Assembly: GCA_001487125.1 (NCBI GenBank) | Contig: LN913013.1 | Location: forward strand, 620,001-684,000 | DNA length: 64,000 nt | Origin: Gabonibacter massiliensis | GTDB taxonomy: Bacteria > Bacteroidota > Bacteroidia > Bacteroidales > Marinifilaceae | Direction of reading: 5' to 3' | In this document: one piece after another, positions 44,499 to 54,253 of the stretch | Layout: each line of letters begins with the position of its first letter | Numbering within the stretch: the first letter of the stretch is position 1 | Notes under the pieces: model-generated | The model's database searches: none | Told to the model about the DNA's origin: nothing | What the model saw: the letters and a program-made list of their open reading frames with translations, nothing else | Program-made: the position numbers and the translations under genes

Positions 44499-46448
44499 AT
44501 GAAAACCAAAATTGTAAGCACAGGAATTATTGTTTTTATCGCTATACTTATAGGCTGTACGGATAAAGACATGTCGAAGACCCCTCCTCCGGGAGATGGA
44601 AACGCGTTTGACTACCGTACGGCAAACAACATTACTGCAAATGTAAATTATAGTGTTCCCGAAGGGTATGCGTTAGCGTTCGAAGCTTACGCGGAAGATC
44701 CGATTGAGATCGTAAATGATGAACCCGTGAAAAAAGAAGGTTTAAAAACCTTATTCAAAGGAATCACGGACAATGACGGAAATTATTCGGAATTAGTACA
44801 GATCCCTGCATCTATTAAAGAAGTATACCTATACACTGATGCTTTAGGTGTTCCTTCTGTAACAAAATATTCTATCGATGGTACACAAGTAAAATCCAAG
44901 TCCGTTAGTTCGCGGGCAGGAGAAACGGATTATATCTACTCTACCCGTCCAAGCGAATTGAAAATAGTAAATGACGGCAAATGGAATGTTAAAGGTGTTC
45001 CGAATTATTTAGGCGCTCCCAAGAATGTATCGTCAGACGGACTAAAGATGGTGAATTCAAGTTTAGGCACGAAAAGCGATAATGTCGATAATTATATTGC
45101 AGAAAACGGGGAAGCCAATATCAATATCGTTAAAGACGGAGCCATTATCGATTTAGTCGTTGTACACAATAGCGGCAATACGGTAACTAATACGATGGGA
45201 TATTATTATTACGATTCTCAAAAACCACCCCGTTCCGTTGAAGATATTCAAAAAATCGTGTTATTCCCGAACGCTACTTTTGCCCCGAAAGCCGGTTTAC
45301 AATTGGGAGACAACGTTCGGTTAAAATATTGGGACGAAGCCACCCAAAGCTGGATAGACCAATTTCCAAAAGGAATAACCATCGGATGGTTTATTTTAGT
45401 CGGAGGTTTCAATTCCACATCCTATGCCATATCCCAACCGGATACCTGGAAAGTATATGCCTATTCCAATACGGAACTCAACGATTTACAGCGAAAACAC
45501 AACGTGATCGTCCGGGACCCCAACACGAAAATCCGTTATATCGGTTTCGAGGATAAAAACTTCCATCAGGCAGACTACCGTGACTTTATTTTCTACATAG
45601 AAGCCGATCCATCGTACGTGGAATACAACGACGACAATATTCCGGACGGAAAAGATTTAACGGATAGCGATGGGGATGGTGTTCCGGACGTAGATGACGA
45701 ATTTCCGGACGATCCTCTATTAGCTTACACCATAAAATACAACGGAACGGTTGCTTTCGAAGATATATGGCCTTACCAGGGAGACTATGACATGAATGAC
45801 GTCGTGATGGAATACAATACCATTCACTATCTGAACGCCCGAAATTTAATCGTTAAAGTAAAAGACGTATGGACGTTAAAGAATAACGGAGCCCAGTACA
45901 CAAATGGTTTTGCTTACCAATACGAAACCAGCAGCAGCATGATTCGATCAATGAATATAACGTCAGACTACACGATTCCTACCCGTTTCAATTTGAATAG
46001 CAAAGGGCTGGAGAACAACCAAACAAAGGCAACGATCATTCTGTTTGACGACGCGGAAGACGTGGTTAAAACAGGAAAAGACATGGTTTTTACCGTAGAG
46101 ACGACTTTAGGCGGTATGAAATCCAGCGAGTTAGGTTTACCACCTTATAATCCTTTTATTATCGCCGAGGCCGATAAGCAACGAGGCCGCGAGGTACATC
46201 TGCCTAATCACAAGCCTACGGATTTAATGGATATGAGCCTTCTGCATTACGGGCATGATCTTTCCGAACCGGCAAAAGGACTCTACTTCATATCCAACAA
46301 CTATTTCCCGTTTGCCATTCATATCGTGGGAACTTCTTTTGATTTTCCTAAAGAAGGACAACGTATCGATGAAGCATTCCCGCAGTATACCCGATGGGCA
46401 ACTTCAAACGGGACAGAAAACTTAGAATGGTATAAACACAAAAAATAA
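44499..46448 (+). CDS. LruC domain-containing lipoprotein (DUF4842)
   Basis: A 649-residue surface lipoprotein: signal peptide with lipobox L-I-G-C (Cys20). The N-terminal 380 residues are beta-rich without motif that I recognise. A Ca-binding-like run D-S-D-G-D-G-V-P-D-V-D-D is followed by the LruC/DUF4842 signature F-E-D-I-W-P-Y-Q-G-D-Y-D-M-N-D-V-V-M. LruC proteins were described in Leptospira as outer-membrane lipoproteins; the role in Bacteroidota is not known. It is alone, with its own promoter and terminator. Confidence 0.85.
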   Translation: MKTKIVSTGIIVFIAILIGCTDKDMSKTPPPGDGNAFDYRTANNITANVNYSVPEGYALAFEAYAEDPIEIVNDEPVKKEGLKTLFKGITDNDGNYSELVQIPASIKEVYLYTDALGVPSVTKYSIDGTQVKSKSVSSRAGETDYIYSTRPSELKIVNDGKWNVKGVPNYLGAPKNVSSDGLKMVNSSLGTKSDNVDNYIAENGEANINIVKDGAIIDLVVVHNSGNTVTNTMGYYYYDSQKPPRSVEDIQKIVLFPNATFAPKAGLQLGDNVRLKYWDEATQSWIDQFPKGITIGWFILVGGFNSTSYAISQPDTWKVYAYSNTELNDLQRKHNVIVRDPNTKIRYIGFEDKNFHQADYRDFIFYIEADPSYVEYNDDNIPDGKDLTDSDGDGVPDVDDEFPDDPLLAYTIKYNGTVAFEDIWPYQGDYDMNDVVMEYNTIHYLNARNLIVKVKDVWTLKNNGAQYTNGFAYQYETSSSMIRSMNITSDYTIPTRFNLNSKGLENNQTKATIILFDDAEDVVKTGKDMVFTVETTLGGMKSSELGLPPYNPFIIAEADKQRGREVHLPNHKPTDLMDMSLLHYGHDLSEPAKGLYFISNNYFPFAIHIVGTSFDFPKEGQRIDEAFPQYTRWATSNGTENLEWYKHKK

Positions 46449-46458
46449 TAACCGATAA

Positions 46459-46486
46459 GGGTACTGGAACAGTACCCTTTATTTTT
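46459..46486 (+). terminator. Terminator after the LruC gene
   Basis: GGGTACTG (46459-46466) and CAGTACCC (46470-46477), 3-base loop, then TTTATTTTT. Confidence 0.85.
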
Positions 46487-46492
46487 GAATAT

Positions 46493-47044
46493 ATGGAACC
46501 ACAGGAATTATTAAATCTCTTTTTACAACGACAAAGTGTCAGAGGATACTCCAGCGAACCCGTATCTCAAGAGAGTTTATCGAGGTGCATCGAAGCCGCC
46601 CGCCTGGCTCCTTCAGCCTGCAACGCCCAACCGTGGAAGTTTGTCATCGTCAAAGACCCTGAATTAAAGAATAAGGTAGCGGACGCCACATCGGGAGGAA
46701 TTCTTCCCATGAATCATTTTACCAAACAGGCCCCTGTTATCGTCGTCATGGTTAGAGAAAAAGCAAATCTCTCTTCCCGTATCGGTCAAACATTAAAGAA
46801 TAAGGATTTTACCTTAATCGACAACGGCATTGCGGCAATACAATTTTGCCTTCAAGCTACCGTTGAAGGATTGGGAACTTGCATCATGGGATGGTTTAAT
46901 GAAAAAAAGATAAAGGATTTACTACATATCCCTTCGTATAAAAGAGTAGAATTGATCATCCCTATCGGACATCCAGCAGACCCGATCATTCGTCCCAAAA
47001 TTCGAAAAAACACGGATCAAATCAGCACCGTAGACAGCTACTAA
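46493..47044 (+). CDS. Nitroreductase family protein
   Basis: A 183-residue FMN-dependent oxidoreductase. The start pattern R-Q-S-V-R-G-Y and A-P-S-A-C-N-A-Q-P-W-K-F bind FMN phosphate, and G-L-G-T-C-I-M-G-W-F-N is the usual C-terminal half motif. Physiological substrates of this family (quinones, nitro compounds, other acceptors) vary and cannot be chosen here. The stop overlaps the stop of the convergent AddA gene by 4 bp. Confidence 0.9.
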   Translation: MEPQELLNLFLQRQSVRGYSSEPVSQESLSRCIEAARLAPSACNAQPWKFVIVKDPELKNKVADATSGGILPMNHFTKQAPVIVVMVREKANLSSRIGQTLKNKDFTLIDNGIAAIQFCLQATVEGLGTCIMGWFNEKKIKDLLHIPSYKRVELIIPIGHPADPIIRPKIRKNTDQISTVDSY

Positions 47045-50000
47045 AAATCCAACTGCAATTGAGTGCCGGACCCGACAGGATATATTTTATTCATGTTTAC
47101 ATACCAAATATATCCTTTCACCTCCTTATACCCCATTTGTCTCAGTATTTTACAATAGAATCCCATTTGCTTACTGTACTCCTCCTCCTCTTTGTATCCG
47201 AACTTGTAATCTACGATAACGACCTTATTCCCGTCAAACATAACCCGGTCGGGCCGAGCTCTTCCCGCGTTCGTAAAAAGGATATCCCGTTCGGTAATGA
47301 CGCGATAACTGCCGTCAAACCAAGAAGCCACAGGAACATTATCCAAATAATCGACTAATTTTTTTCGGTACATCTCCTTTTCATTATAATGTATTAAACC
47401 GGTACGATATACCTCATTTACCGCCCGTTCTATATCTGTCGTTTTTTCGATACGACAGAAAAGTTCGTGAAACAATTTTCCTTCGTCTACCGCCGAATTT
47501 CCCTTCTCTTCAATATCCGTGTAATCTTCGTATTTATAACGTACCCGGACTCGATCTTTCAAATCGAAAACCGGATACTCTTTTAACGTAATCCTGTTAT
47601 CTACCGTCTCTTTCCTTCCTTCCTTCAAAATACCGTATTCCCCTATACTTAACTGTTTTTCCCCGCTGTTCCATCCGGATAATAAACGAGTTGATTCCAG
47701 TCTTTCCAACACTTGATACAAAAAAGATCCAATATCAGCCGGTCGCCCTTCCTTACTGATTTTAGGCGCATAAGGGAAAACATGCAAGGCTCTCTTTGCT
47801 CTCGTCAAAGCGACATATAAAAGATTTAAATTATCGATATAGGTCTTCATATGCTCTTCCAAATAAGCCTCTTTAAAATGGCTGTCCGATAACTTTGAAG
47901 AGTAATTCAGTGGAGCATATTCCAAATCTTTAAACCCCTCCTCCTTGTTATCGCACCAAAGGCGACGGGCATGTCTCATATCGTCCAAATCCCAGTTACA
48001 GAAGGGAATGATCACGGTATCAAATTCCAATCCCTTGGACTTATGAATGGTTAATATCCGAACAGAATTGGTCTCTTCCGAAGTTGAGAGAACCTTTTTA
48101 TCCTTCTCTTTTTCCCACCATTCCAAGAATACGGGTATGCTGCTCGTATTGTTCTCTTCATATTCGAATATAATATCCTGAAAAGCAATTAAATAAGGCA
48201 ATTCATCTACCCTGTCCCTCAGTTTCATTGCCGCAATAATAGCCTCTACCATTTCATACAAAGACCCGGTCGTCTCTCGATTTATCTCCTGCAAAAAAGG
48301 AATACCCCAAGAGGTTATGAAGGTCTCTTCTGAAGCGACTGCCTTAAACCGCGTATCCTGATCATCCCAATTTTCGTTTCTGACATAAGTAAAATAGTGG
48401 TACGACAAAACGGCCCGGTTTACCAAGTCATAAGGAGTCATTATGTATTTTAATACACTAATAATCAAAACGACATACGGAGAAGCCGCCACGTATAAAG
48501 AATCATTCGAAATAAAAGGAATAGGTGCAGCCGGGTGCAGCCGATTATACTCAATAATATAATCGGCTACAAAAGCCCCTTCTTTACCGTTTCTTACAAG
48601 AATCACGCTATTCTTCAATTCCTCCCCTCTCCCCATACTATTCCGGATTACTCCCACGACGGCTTCCATAATGGCTTCCGCACTCCCCTCTTCCTGTTTA
48701 TCCCCTCCATATTTTATTTGTATATAACCCCGTTCATCGCGGCGTATTTTCTGTTCCGTATGGGCATAAGCCTCCAAGATCGAGAAAGAGTAATCGTTCT
48801 TTCCCTCCTCTTTATCATACATCTCTTTCAATTGCAAAGCCGCCTGGGAAAACAGCAGGTTGTTGAACATTACAATTTCTCCCGCACTTCGCCAATTATG
48901 CTCCAAAATCTCATCGCAAATCCCAAACGTTTTAAAATCTTTTTCCACTCCGGAGGACAACAAACGCCAATCGCCGTTTCTCCATCGGTAAATACTCTGT
49001 TTTACATCCCCTACCACCAACGCCTTTCCTCCTTCTGACAACGTATTTACAATTAACGGCCGGAAATTGGACCATTGCATGGCCGAGGTATCCTGAAATT
49101 CGTCAATCATGACGTGTTTATAGAAATTTCCTATTTTCTCGAATAGAAAAGAGGTATCGTTAGCAGCAATCAGCACGTTTAAGATACGGGTAGTATCACT
49201 CAGTAACATAAGGCCTTTTTCCTCACAATAGGCTCGGATTTCCCGATACAAATCATTCAATATACCCAACTGGTACAAATTATCGAGTAACAATCTGGCA
49301 GAATGATAATCCGCCACCTCTTCGTCGTAGAATTGAATGCTCTCCCCCAACCAGCTATTTAGGGTAGGATAAAGGTTCTCTATTTGGGTTCGAATTTCCG
49401 GATGCTGTTTTTTAGCGATCCATGCATCGGGATTATCGAAAGCGTTTCGGGTCGAATCCGTTATACTGTTTAGATTTTTGTCTCTTAGTTTATAAAAATA
49501 GTTAACGACTCCTCGTTTCCCGTTTTTAAAATCTTCTACCCGCAAACTATTTGTTTCAATCAAATGACATGCCCTCTTACCATACTCTTCCAATCGTTTT
49601 TCGAAACGTTTCACAATACCCCGCAAAAACGACTGATAAGCTTTCAAAAAATCCCGATTACCGAATTTTTGTTGAACGGCCTTATCGAACAACATGTAAT
49701 TCTCCCCGAACAATTCTTTTCCCAACTCCGCAATCTTCCCTTTCACACTCCACGATTTAGCCTCTTCCACGCTATTGTTCATCAACTCGGTAATCCAAAC
49801 CCTCAATTCCTTATCCTCGTTCATCCGTTGCATGATCTGGTCGACCGCCCTCAATAGCACGTAATCACTATCCAACTCCACGTTATACCCGGGAAATATC
49901 CCCAATTCCTTCGTAAATGCCTTAATGATCCGTTGAAAAAAACGGTCGATGGTAGTTACGGACAATCGACCGTAATCGTGCAGAATCAATGTACGCAATA

Positions 50001-50268
50001 CGATAGCCCGCTCCTTAACTTGTTCATCGGATAAACGTAAACTCGATTTTAAAGCCTCATTGTAATCACTTTTTTCACCCTCTGCCAATTTATTCAATTC
50101 CCGAATAATACGGGATTTCATCTCTTCCGTCGCCTTATTCGTGAACGTCACGGCCAGAACATTCTTATATTCTAAAGGAGAAGCAAAGACTATCTTAAAA
50201 TATTCCATGGTCAGGGCAAAAGTCTTTCCAGCTCCGGCAGAAGCCCTGTATATTTTCAATTTGGACAT
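47041..50268 (-). CDS. addA: AddA/RecB-like UvrD helicase with C-terminal nuclease
   Basis: A 1075-residue superfamily 1A helicase for double-strand break repair. Walker A is A-S-A-G-A-G-K-T-F near the N-terminus, followed by motif Ia (A-V-T-F-T-N-K-A-T-E-E-M); motif II is M-I-D-E-F-Q-D-T, motif III G-D-V-K-Q-S-I-Y-R-W-R, motif VI V-A-L-T-R-A-K-R. The end has a PD-(D/E)xK nuclease: D-R-V-M-F-D-G-N-K-V-V-I-V-D-Y-K. I start at ATG 50268 rather than an upstream TTG. The gene for the AddB partner is not next to it; the next gene upstream is an alcohol dehydrogenase with its own terminator. Confidence 0.9.
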   Translation of the reverse strand: MSKLKIYRASAGAGKTFALTMEYFKIVFASPLEYKNVLAVTFTNKATEEMKSRIIRELNKLAEGEKSDYNEALKSSLRLSDEQVKERAIVLRTLILHDYGRLSVTTIDRFFQRIIKAFTKELGIFPGYNVELDSDYVLLRAVDQIMQRMNEDKELRVWITELMNNSVEEAKSWSVKGKIAELGKELFGENYMLFDKAVQQKFGNRDFLKAYQSFLRGIVKRFEKRLEEYGKRACHLIETNSLRVEDFKNGKRGVVNYFYKLRDKNLNSITDSTRNAFDNPDAWIAKKQHPEIRTQIENLYPTLNSWLGESIQFYDEEVADYHSARLLLDNLYQLGILNDLYREIRAYCEEKGLMLLSDTTRILNVLIAANDTSFLFEKIGNFYKHVMIDEFQDTSAMQWSNFRPLIVNTLSEGGKALVVGDVKQSIYRWRNGDWRLLSSGVEKDFKTFGICDEILEHNWRSAGEIVMFNNLLFSQAALQLKEMYDKEEGKNDYSFSILEAYAHTEQKIRRDERGYIQIKYGGDKQEEGSAEAIMEAVVGVIRNSMGRGEELKNSVILVRNGKEGAFVADYIIEYNRLHPAAPIPFISNDSLYVAASPYVVLIISVLKYIMTPYDLVNRAVLSYHYFTYVRNENWDDQDTRFKAVASEETFITSWGIPFLQEINRETTGSLYEMVEAIIAAMKLRDRVDELPYLIAFQDIIFEYEENNTSSIPVFLEWWEKEKDKKVLSTSEETNSVRILTIHKSKGLEFDTVIIPFCNWDLDDMRHARRLWCDNKEEGFKDLEYAPLNYSSKLSDSHFKEAYLEEHMKTYIDNLNLLYVALTRAKRALHVFPYAPKISKEGRPADIGSFLYQVLERLESTRLLSGWNSGEKQLSIGEYGILKEGRKETVDNRITLKEYPVFDLKDRVRVRYKYEDYTDIEEKGNSAVDEGKLFHELFCRIEKTTDIERAVNEVYRTGLIHYNEKEMYRKKLVDYLDNVPVASWFDGSYRVITERDILFTNAGRARPDRVMFDGNKVVIVDYKFGYKEEEEYSKQMGFYCKILRQMGYKEVKGYIWYVNMNKIYPVGSGTQLQLDF

Positions 50269-50281
50269 TAAAATCGAAATT

Positions 50282-50318
50282 AAAAAGAAGGTGTCTGGCA
50301 AAAGCCAGACACCTTCTT
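50282..50318 (-). terminator. Terminator after the Fe-alcohol dehydrogenase gene
   Basis: GAAGGTGTCTGGC (50287-50299) and GCCAGACACCTTC (50304-50316) pair perfectly; on the minus strand TTTTTA follows. Confidence 0.87.
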
Positions 50319-50321
50319 CAC

Positions 50322-51479
50322 TTATAATCTGGATGTTAAAATGACTCTCACATTATCCACGTTCACATCGTCAATTCCTCCCAATGCAAACTCTCCCCGA
50401 TCCCGGAAACGTTTCTCGATACGATCAATGGTATCAATACCTATACCATAATCCGACAAACGGGTTTTGATTCCCATGTCATTGAAAAACTGTTCTGTTT
50501 TCGCAATAGCCTGATCGGCAGCCCCCGGCTGTGAAATATCCAAATCCCAAACCCGTTGTGCATATTGAAGCAATTTATCGTGGCGCAACATCTTCGTGGC
50601 TTTCATTACACCCGGCAGAACAATGGCCAAGGTCACCGCATGGTCCAATCCATGAAACGCCGTCAGCTCATGACCGATGTGGTGCGTCGACCAATCCTCC
50701 GTTACCCCGCAAGCGATCAATCCGTTCAACGCCATGGTTGCCGCCCACATAAAATTAGCCCGGGTTTGATAATCCGGTTGTTCTGCTGCGATCATTTGGG
50801 GACCGAGAGCGATTAACGTTTTCAATATTCCTTCCGAGAAACGGTCTTGAATTTCAACATCCTGAGTCGTTGTATAATATTGTTCCATCACATGCACGAA
50901 AGCATCCACTACCCCATTGGCAATCTGATGCTTCGGTAAGGAGAAAGTAACCGTCGGATCTAACACGGAAAATTTCGGGAATACATGACGAGATCTAAAA
51001 GCCAATTTTTCTTCTGTCTCTTGCCGGGTAATTACAGCCCCGCTATTCATCTCGGATCCCGTAGCCGGTAAGGTTAAAACCGTAGCCAAGGGCAAAGCCG
51101 CATGAACGGGAGCCATCTTAGCCAGAATGTCCCACTTGTCTTCACCTTCAAAACAAGAAGCCGCTGCAATAAACTTCGTACCGTCTATCACCGATCCTCC
51201 TCCAACAGCCAACAAAAAACCCACGTTCTCATTCTTGGCAATCTCCACCGCTTTCATCAGAGTTTCATAATGCGGATTCGGCTCAATTCCGCCGAATTCG
51301 ATTACATGAAAATCTTCAAGTGCGGACATAACCTGATCGTACACGCCATTCTTTTTAATACTGCCACCACCATAAGTGATCATTACTTTAAATCCCTTGG
51401 GGATTAATTTTCCAATCTCACTAATCTTCCCTTTACCAAAAAGAATTTTTACCGGATTATAATAATTAAAATTCTCCAT
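50322..51479 (-). CDS. Iron-containing alcohol dehydrogenase (butanol dehydrogenase-like)
   Basis: A 385-residue group III dehydrogenase of the BdhA/YqhD type. It begins N-F-x-Y-Y-N-P-V-K-I-L-F-G-K-G, typical for NAD(P)H-dependent butanol dehydrogenases. The dinucleotide site is V-G-G-G-S-V-I-D-G-T-K, and metal-binding D-A-F-V-H and H-H-I-G-H-E-L-T-A-F-H-G-L-D-H are visible. It would reduce aldehydes to alcohols as an electron sink or for detoxification. It begins 11 bp after the DUF6340-like gene's stop on the same strand. Confidence 0.9.
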   Translation of the reverse strand: MENFNYYNPVKILFGKGKISEIGKLIPKGFKVMITYGGGSIKKNGVYDQVMSALEDFHVIEFGGIEPNPHYETLMKAVEIAKNENVGFLLAVGGGSVIDGTKFIAAASCFEGEDKWDILAKMAPVHAALPLATVLTLPATGSEMNSGAVITRQETEEKLAFRSRHVFPKFSVLDPTVTFSLPKHQIANGVVDAFVHVMEQYYTTTQDVEIQDRFSEGILKTLIALGPQMIAAEQPDYQTRANFMWAATMALNGLIACGVTEDWSTHHIGHELTAFHGLDHAVTLAIVLPGVMKATKMLRHDKLLQYAQRVWDLDISQPGAADQAIAKTEQFFNDMGIKTRLSDYGIGIDTIDRIEKRFRDRGEFALGGIDDVNVDNVRVILTSRL

Positions 51480-51490
51480 ATAAAATGCTT

Positions 51491-52468
51491 TTATAACTGA
51501 TTTAATAATTTGCGATCGTCTTTTATTCTTTGATTCAGTATTTGAATATAATGCTCTATGTATTCCGATAGATTATTATTTTTCACGTTGGATTTTTCCA
51601 TATGTCTTAAAGCCGCCTCCAACAGATCGATCGCTCCCTGAAAATTACCTTGCCGCTCATACAACCAAGCGATATTTACAGTAGCCTTCACTGCCACGAG
51701 CGGTCTCATATTCAATGCCGCATTCCATATTTCATAGGCCTGATCGAACTTTTCATCTTTCAAAAAATAATATCCCAATTTCAAGGCATTATTACTCATA
51801 TAGATTCTCCTTTTTTCTGGCTGCCAGGTCGGAACCAGATGTTTGGCGTAATCCAGCCCCAACTGATAATAGAAATCGCATATCGCATTTATATCTTCCC
51901 CGGCAGTTATAGCGGATCTCAATACATTGGAATACATGGTATCTATAGGTTGATTACTCTCCGTATCGTACAATCTTAAAAACAATGCATTGTCTACCAC
52001 TGCATTATATCTATCGTACAAGCGAAACACACAAGATTCTATCCCCAGGACATAAGAGTATACCCCCTTGTTAACGGTTTGCAATTCTGAAAGAGTCAAC
52101 GGTGCGGGAGTAATGGTATCTCTCATGTATTTGCTATTCAATCCGACGGCACGCCCCAACACTACTTTTTTAGCACTATTATGAATACCAGCCTGAAAAC
52201 CGTCGTAAAAACATTCCACCAAATCCCCCCGGGTCAATCCCGACAGATTTTTCAACTCCTGAAACGCCATCGAATCGGATTGATATATTAACTTACGGTC
52301 TAAAAAAAGAATTTTGATATCTCCTGGTTTCAACTCTCGGTCTGCAGGTTCTAAAACGTCGATATCGAGTAAACGATAACCCGCACAAGAAATTAAACAA
52401 GAAAACACGAGAAACAATAAAGTCCCCCGTACGCATCGATCTACTATCTTACCTCTTTTATCATACAT
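51491..52468 (-). CDS. Lipoprotein with TPR-like C-terminus, DUF6340-like
   Basis: A 325-residue lipoprotein: signal with L-I-S-C (Cys28), then a segment D-V-L-E-P-A-D-R-E-L-K-P-G-D-I-K-I-L-F-L, which recalls DUF6340 of Bacteroidota. The C-terminal 110 residues form TPR-like helices (L-G-Y-Y-F-L-K-D-E-K-F-D-Q-A-Y-E-I-W, A-W-L-Y-E-R-Q-G-N-F-Q-G-A-I-D-L-L). Function unknown. The following Fe-alcohol dehydrogenase on the same strand (11 bp) may be cotranscribed. Confidence 0.75.
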   Translation of the reverse strand: MYDKRGKIVDRCVRGTLLFLVFSCLISCAGYRLLDIDVLEPADRELKPGDIKILFLDRKLIYQSDSMAFQELKNLSGLTRGDLVECFYDGFQAGIHNSAKKVVLGRAVGLNSKYMRDTITPAPLTLSELQTVNKGVYSYVLGIESCVFRLYDRYNAVVDNALFLRLYDTESNQPIDTMYSNVLRSAITAGEDINAICDFYYQLGLDYAKHLVPTWQPEKRRIYMSNNALKLGYYFLKDEKFDQAYEIWNAALNMRPLVAVKATVNIAWLYERQGNFQGAIDLLEAALRHMEKSNVKNNNLSEYIEHYIQILNQRIKDDRKLLNQL

Positions 52469-52602
52469 ATTACTTTCTTTTACGTTATCTCAAAACTAAC
52501 AAAAAGCAAGCCATAATCATTTCATGTAAAGATAAGGAGATATTTGAAAGCAAACAAGAATTCAGATCAAATCACGTACAAAATTTGACCTTCAATCAAA
52601 AC

Positions 52603-52632
52603 AAAATGCCCGATCCGAAGATCAGGCATTTA
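52603..52632 (-). terminator. Terminator after fabG
   Basis: AAATGCCCGATC and GATCAGGCATTT pair with one mismatch around CGAA, 20 bp past the fabG stop. Confidence 0.7.
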
Positions 52633-52651
52633 AATTCTTCACTATCTGAAA

Positions 52652-53398
52652 TTACATGTTCATACCGCCGCATACATGAATGGTTTGTCCCGTAACGTAA
52701 GCAGAGAGATCTGAAGCTAAAAATACGCATACCTTCGCAATATCTTCAGGCGTACCACCTCTTTTTAACGGAATTTTTTGAGCCCATTCGTTTCTCACTT
52801 CCTCCGACAATTTCGCTGTCATATCGGTAATAATAAAACCGGGAGCAACCGCGTTGGCTCTAATATTCCGGGACCCCAACTCTTTGGCAACACTCTTGGT
52901 AAAACCGATAATTCCGGCTTTAGAGGCAGCATAATTAGCTTGTCCGGCATTTCCACTAACACCGACAACAGAGCTCATACTGATAATGGAACCGGATTTC
53001 TGTCTCAACATGATTGCCGAAACCGTTTTTGTAAAATTGAAAACAGACTTCAAATTTACATTCATAACAGCATCCCATTGTTCTTCACTCATTCTCATCA
53101 ACAATGTATCTTTTGTTATTCCTGCATTATTCACCAAAATATCGATGCGTCCGAATTCCTTGGCAATCTCTTCCACCGTTGCCGCTGTTGCGGCGAAATC
53201 GGCAGCATTAGAAGCATACATTTTCGCTTTTACCCCCAAAGCGGCAATCTCTCTCTCCGTTTCCTGAGCAATCTCATCGTATCTCAAATCAGTAAAAGCA
53301 ATGTTCGCACCTTGTTTAGCAAATTCTAATGCCACAGCTTTACCGATACCTCTTGAAGCTCCGGTAATAATGGCCGTTTTTCCTTCTAATAATCTCAT
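52652..53398 (-). CDS. fabG: 3-oxoacyl-ACP reductase
   Basis: A 248-residue short-chain dehydrogenase that reduces 3-oxoacyl-ACP with NADPH in fatty acid elongation. The cofactor motif T-G-A-S-R-G-I-G-K, N-N-A-G-I-T, catalytic Ser in S-M-S-S-V, and Y-A-A-S-K are clear. The end C-G-G-M-N-M is typical for FabG. No other fatty-acid gene is adjacent, so it may be the housekeeping copy or a paralogue. Confidence 0.92.
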   Translation of the reverse strand: MRLLEGKTAIITGASRGIGKAVALEFAKQGANIAFTDLRYDEIAQETEREIAALGVKAKMYASNAADFAATAATVEEIAKEFGRIDILVNNAGITKDTLLMRMSEEQWDAVMNVNLKSVFNFTKTVSAIMLRQKSGSIISMSSVVGVSGNAGQANYAASKAGIIGFTKSVAKELGSRNIRANAVAPGFIITDMTAKLSEEVRNEWAQKIPLKRGGTPEDIAKVCVFLASDLSAYVTGQTIHVCGGMNM

Positions 53399-53478
53399 AT
53401 CAATAGCTTTTTTAAAACTAAATTAAACCTTAGGCATCATGAAGTAAACCCGTTACTCTTTTTTACCCTAACGGAAGA

Positions 53479-53486
53479 CAAAAGTA
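53479..53486 (-). promoter_or_regulatory. -7 box of fabG
   Basis: TACTTTTG on the minus strand, about 80 bp before the ATG; -33 region is T-rich. Confidence 0.45.
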
Positions 53487-53599
53487 GTCAATTAATTGAA
53501 AAATGAAAATTCTGGTACCCCGGTTTTATACTTTCCGAGAAACTCCATTGAAATCTTCTTTCTACATAAATAAATTTATCCTTTACCGGGAAATAATAT

Positions 53600-53607
53600 T
53601 AAATTTG
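53600..53607 (+). promoter_or_regulatory. -7 box of the AlaX-like gene
   Basis: TAAATTTG, full match, 39 bp before ATG 53647. The TTTA about 21 bp upstream may be the -33 box. Confidence 0.5.
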
Positions 53608-53646
53608 TCATTCCAATGGATTCATTCTCGTAAAAATTTAGATAAT

Positions 53647-54114
53647 ATGGAACAACAACTTCAACTCAACGATCATAATAAACAAGAACATCCTCCCATG
53701 CATACGGCAGAACATATATTGAATCAAACGATGGTCCGGATGTTCGGTTGCGAAAGATCTAAAAACACGCACATTGAAAAGAAAAAATCCAAATGTGATT
53801 ATTATTTATCCGCATCTCCCTCGGAAGAACAAATGGCCGAAGTCGAACGTAAAGTCAATGAAGTCATCGGTATGCATTTACCGGTAACCGCAGAATTTGT
53901 AGATAAAGATCATGTTCCGGAAGAGATTGATCTCAGCAAATTACCCGAGAACGTCAGTCAAACCCTACGTATCGTACGCATAGGCAGTTACGATACGTGT
54001 GCCTGCATCGGCCGGCACGTGGCTAATACAGCCGAAATCGGTATTTTTAAAATCATTTCTTACGATATGGAAAACCAAAGATTAAGGATTCGTTTTAAAT
54101 TGCTCCAGGAATGA
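53647..54114 (+). CDS. Alanyl/threonyl-tRNA editing domain protein (AlaX-like)
   Basis: A 155-residue free-standing second-additional-domain (SAD) protein. The zinc ligands are in M-H-T-A-E-H (H-x-x-x-H) and C-A-C-I-G-R-H (C-x-x-x-H). Such proteins remove serine or glycine from mischarged tRNA-Ala or tRNA-Thr. An open frame to 53503 exists upstream, but the promoter -7 box lies in it; ATG 53647 is therefore preferred. AlaX proteins vary in size, and this is among the small ones. Pta follows after 139 bp. Confidence 0.85.
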   Translation: MEQQLQLNDHNKQEHPPMHTAEHILNQTMVRMFGCERSKNTHIEKKKSKCDYYLSASPSEEQMAEVERKVNEVIGMHLPVTAEFVDKDHVPEEIDLSKLPENVSQTLRIVRIGSYDTCACIGRHVANTAEIGIFKIISYDMENQRLRIRFKLLQE

Positions 54115-54253
54115 TTCTGCGATTTTTGCAATCTCTGCTTGACAATATTCTTGAAAATTGCGAACAATAGCTTACAAAAAGTTACGTTATTGATTAAATT
54201 ATTTCTACTTTCGCGAAAGAAATGAACAACAACTTATCATAAAAAAGATACTT

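Noticed and set aside
53503-53646. N-terminal extension of the AlaX-like protein
   Set aside because: It contains the -7 box, and the extra residues do not resemble any part of the family.
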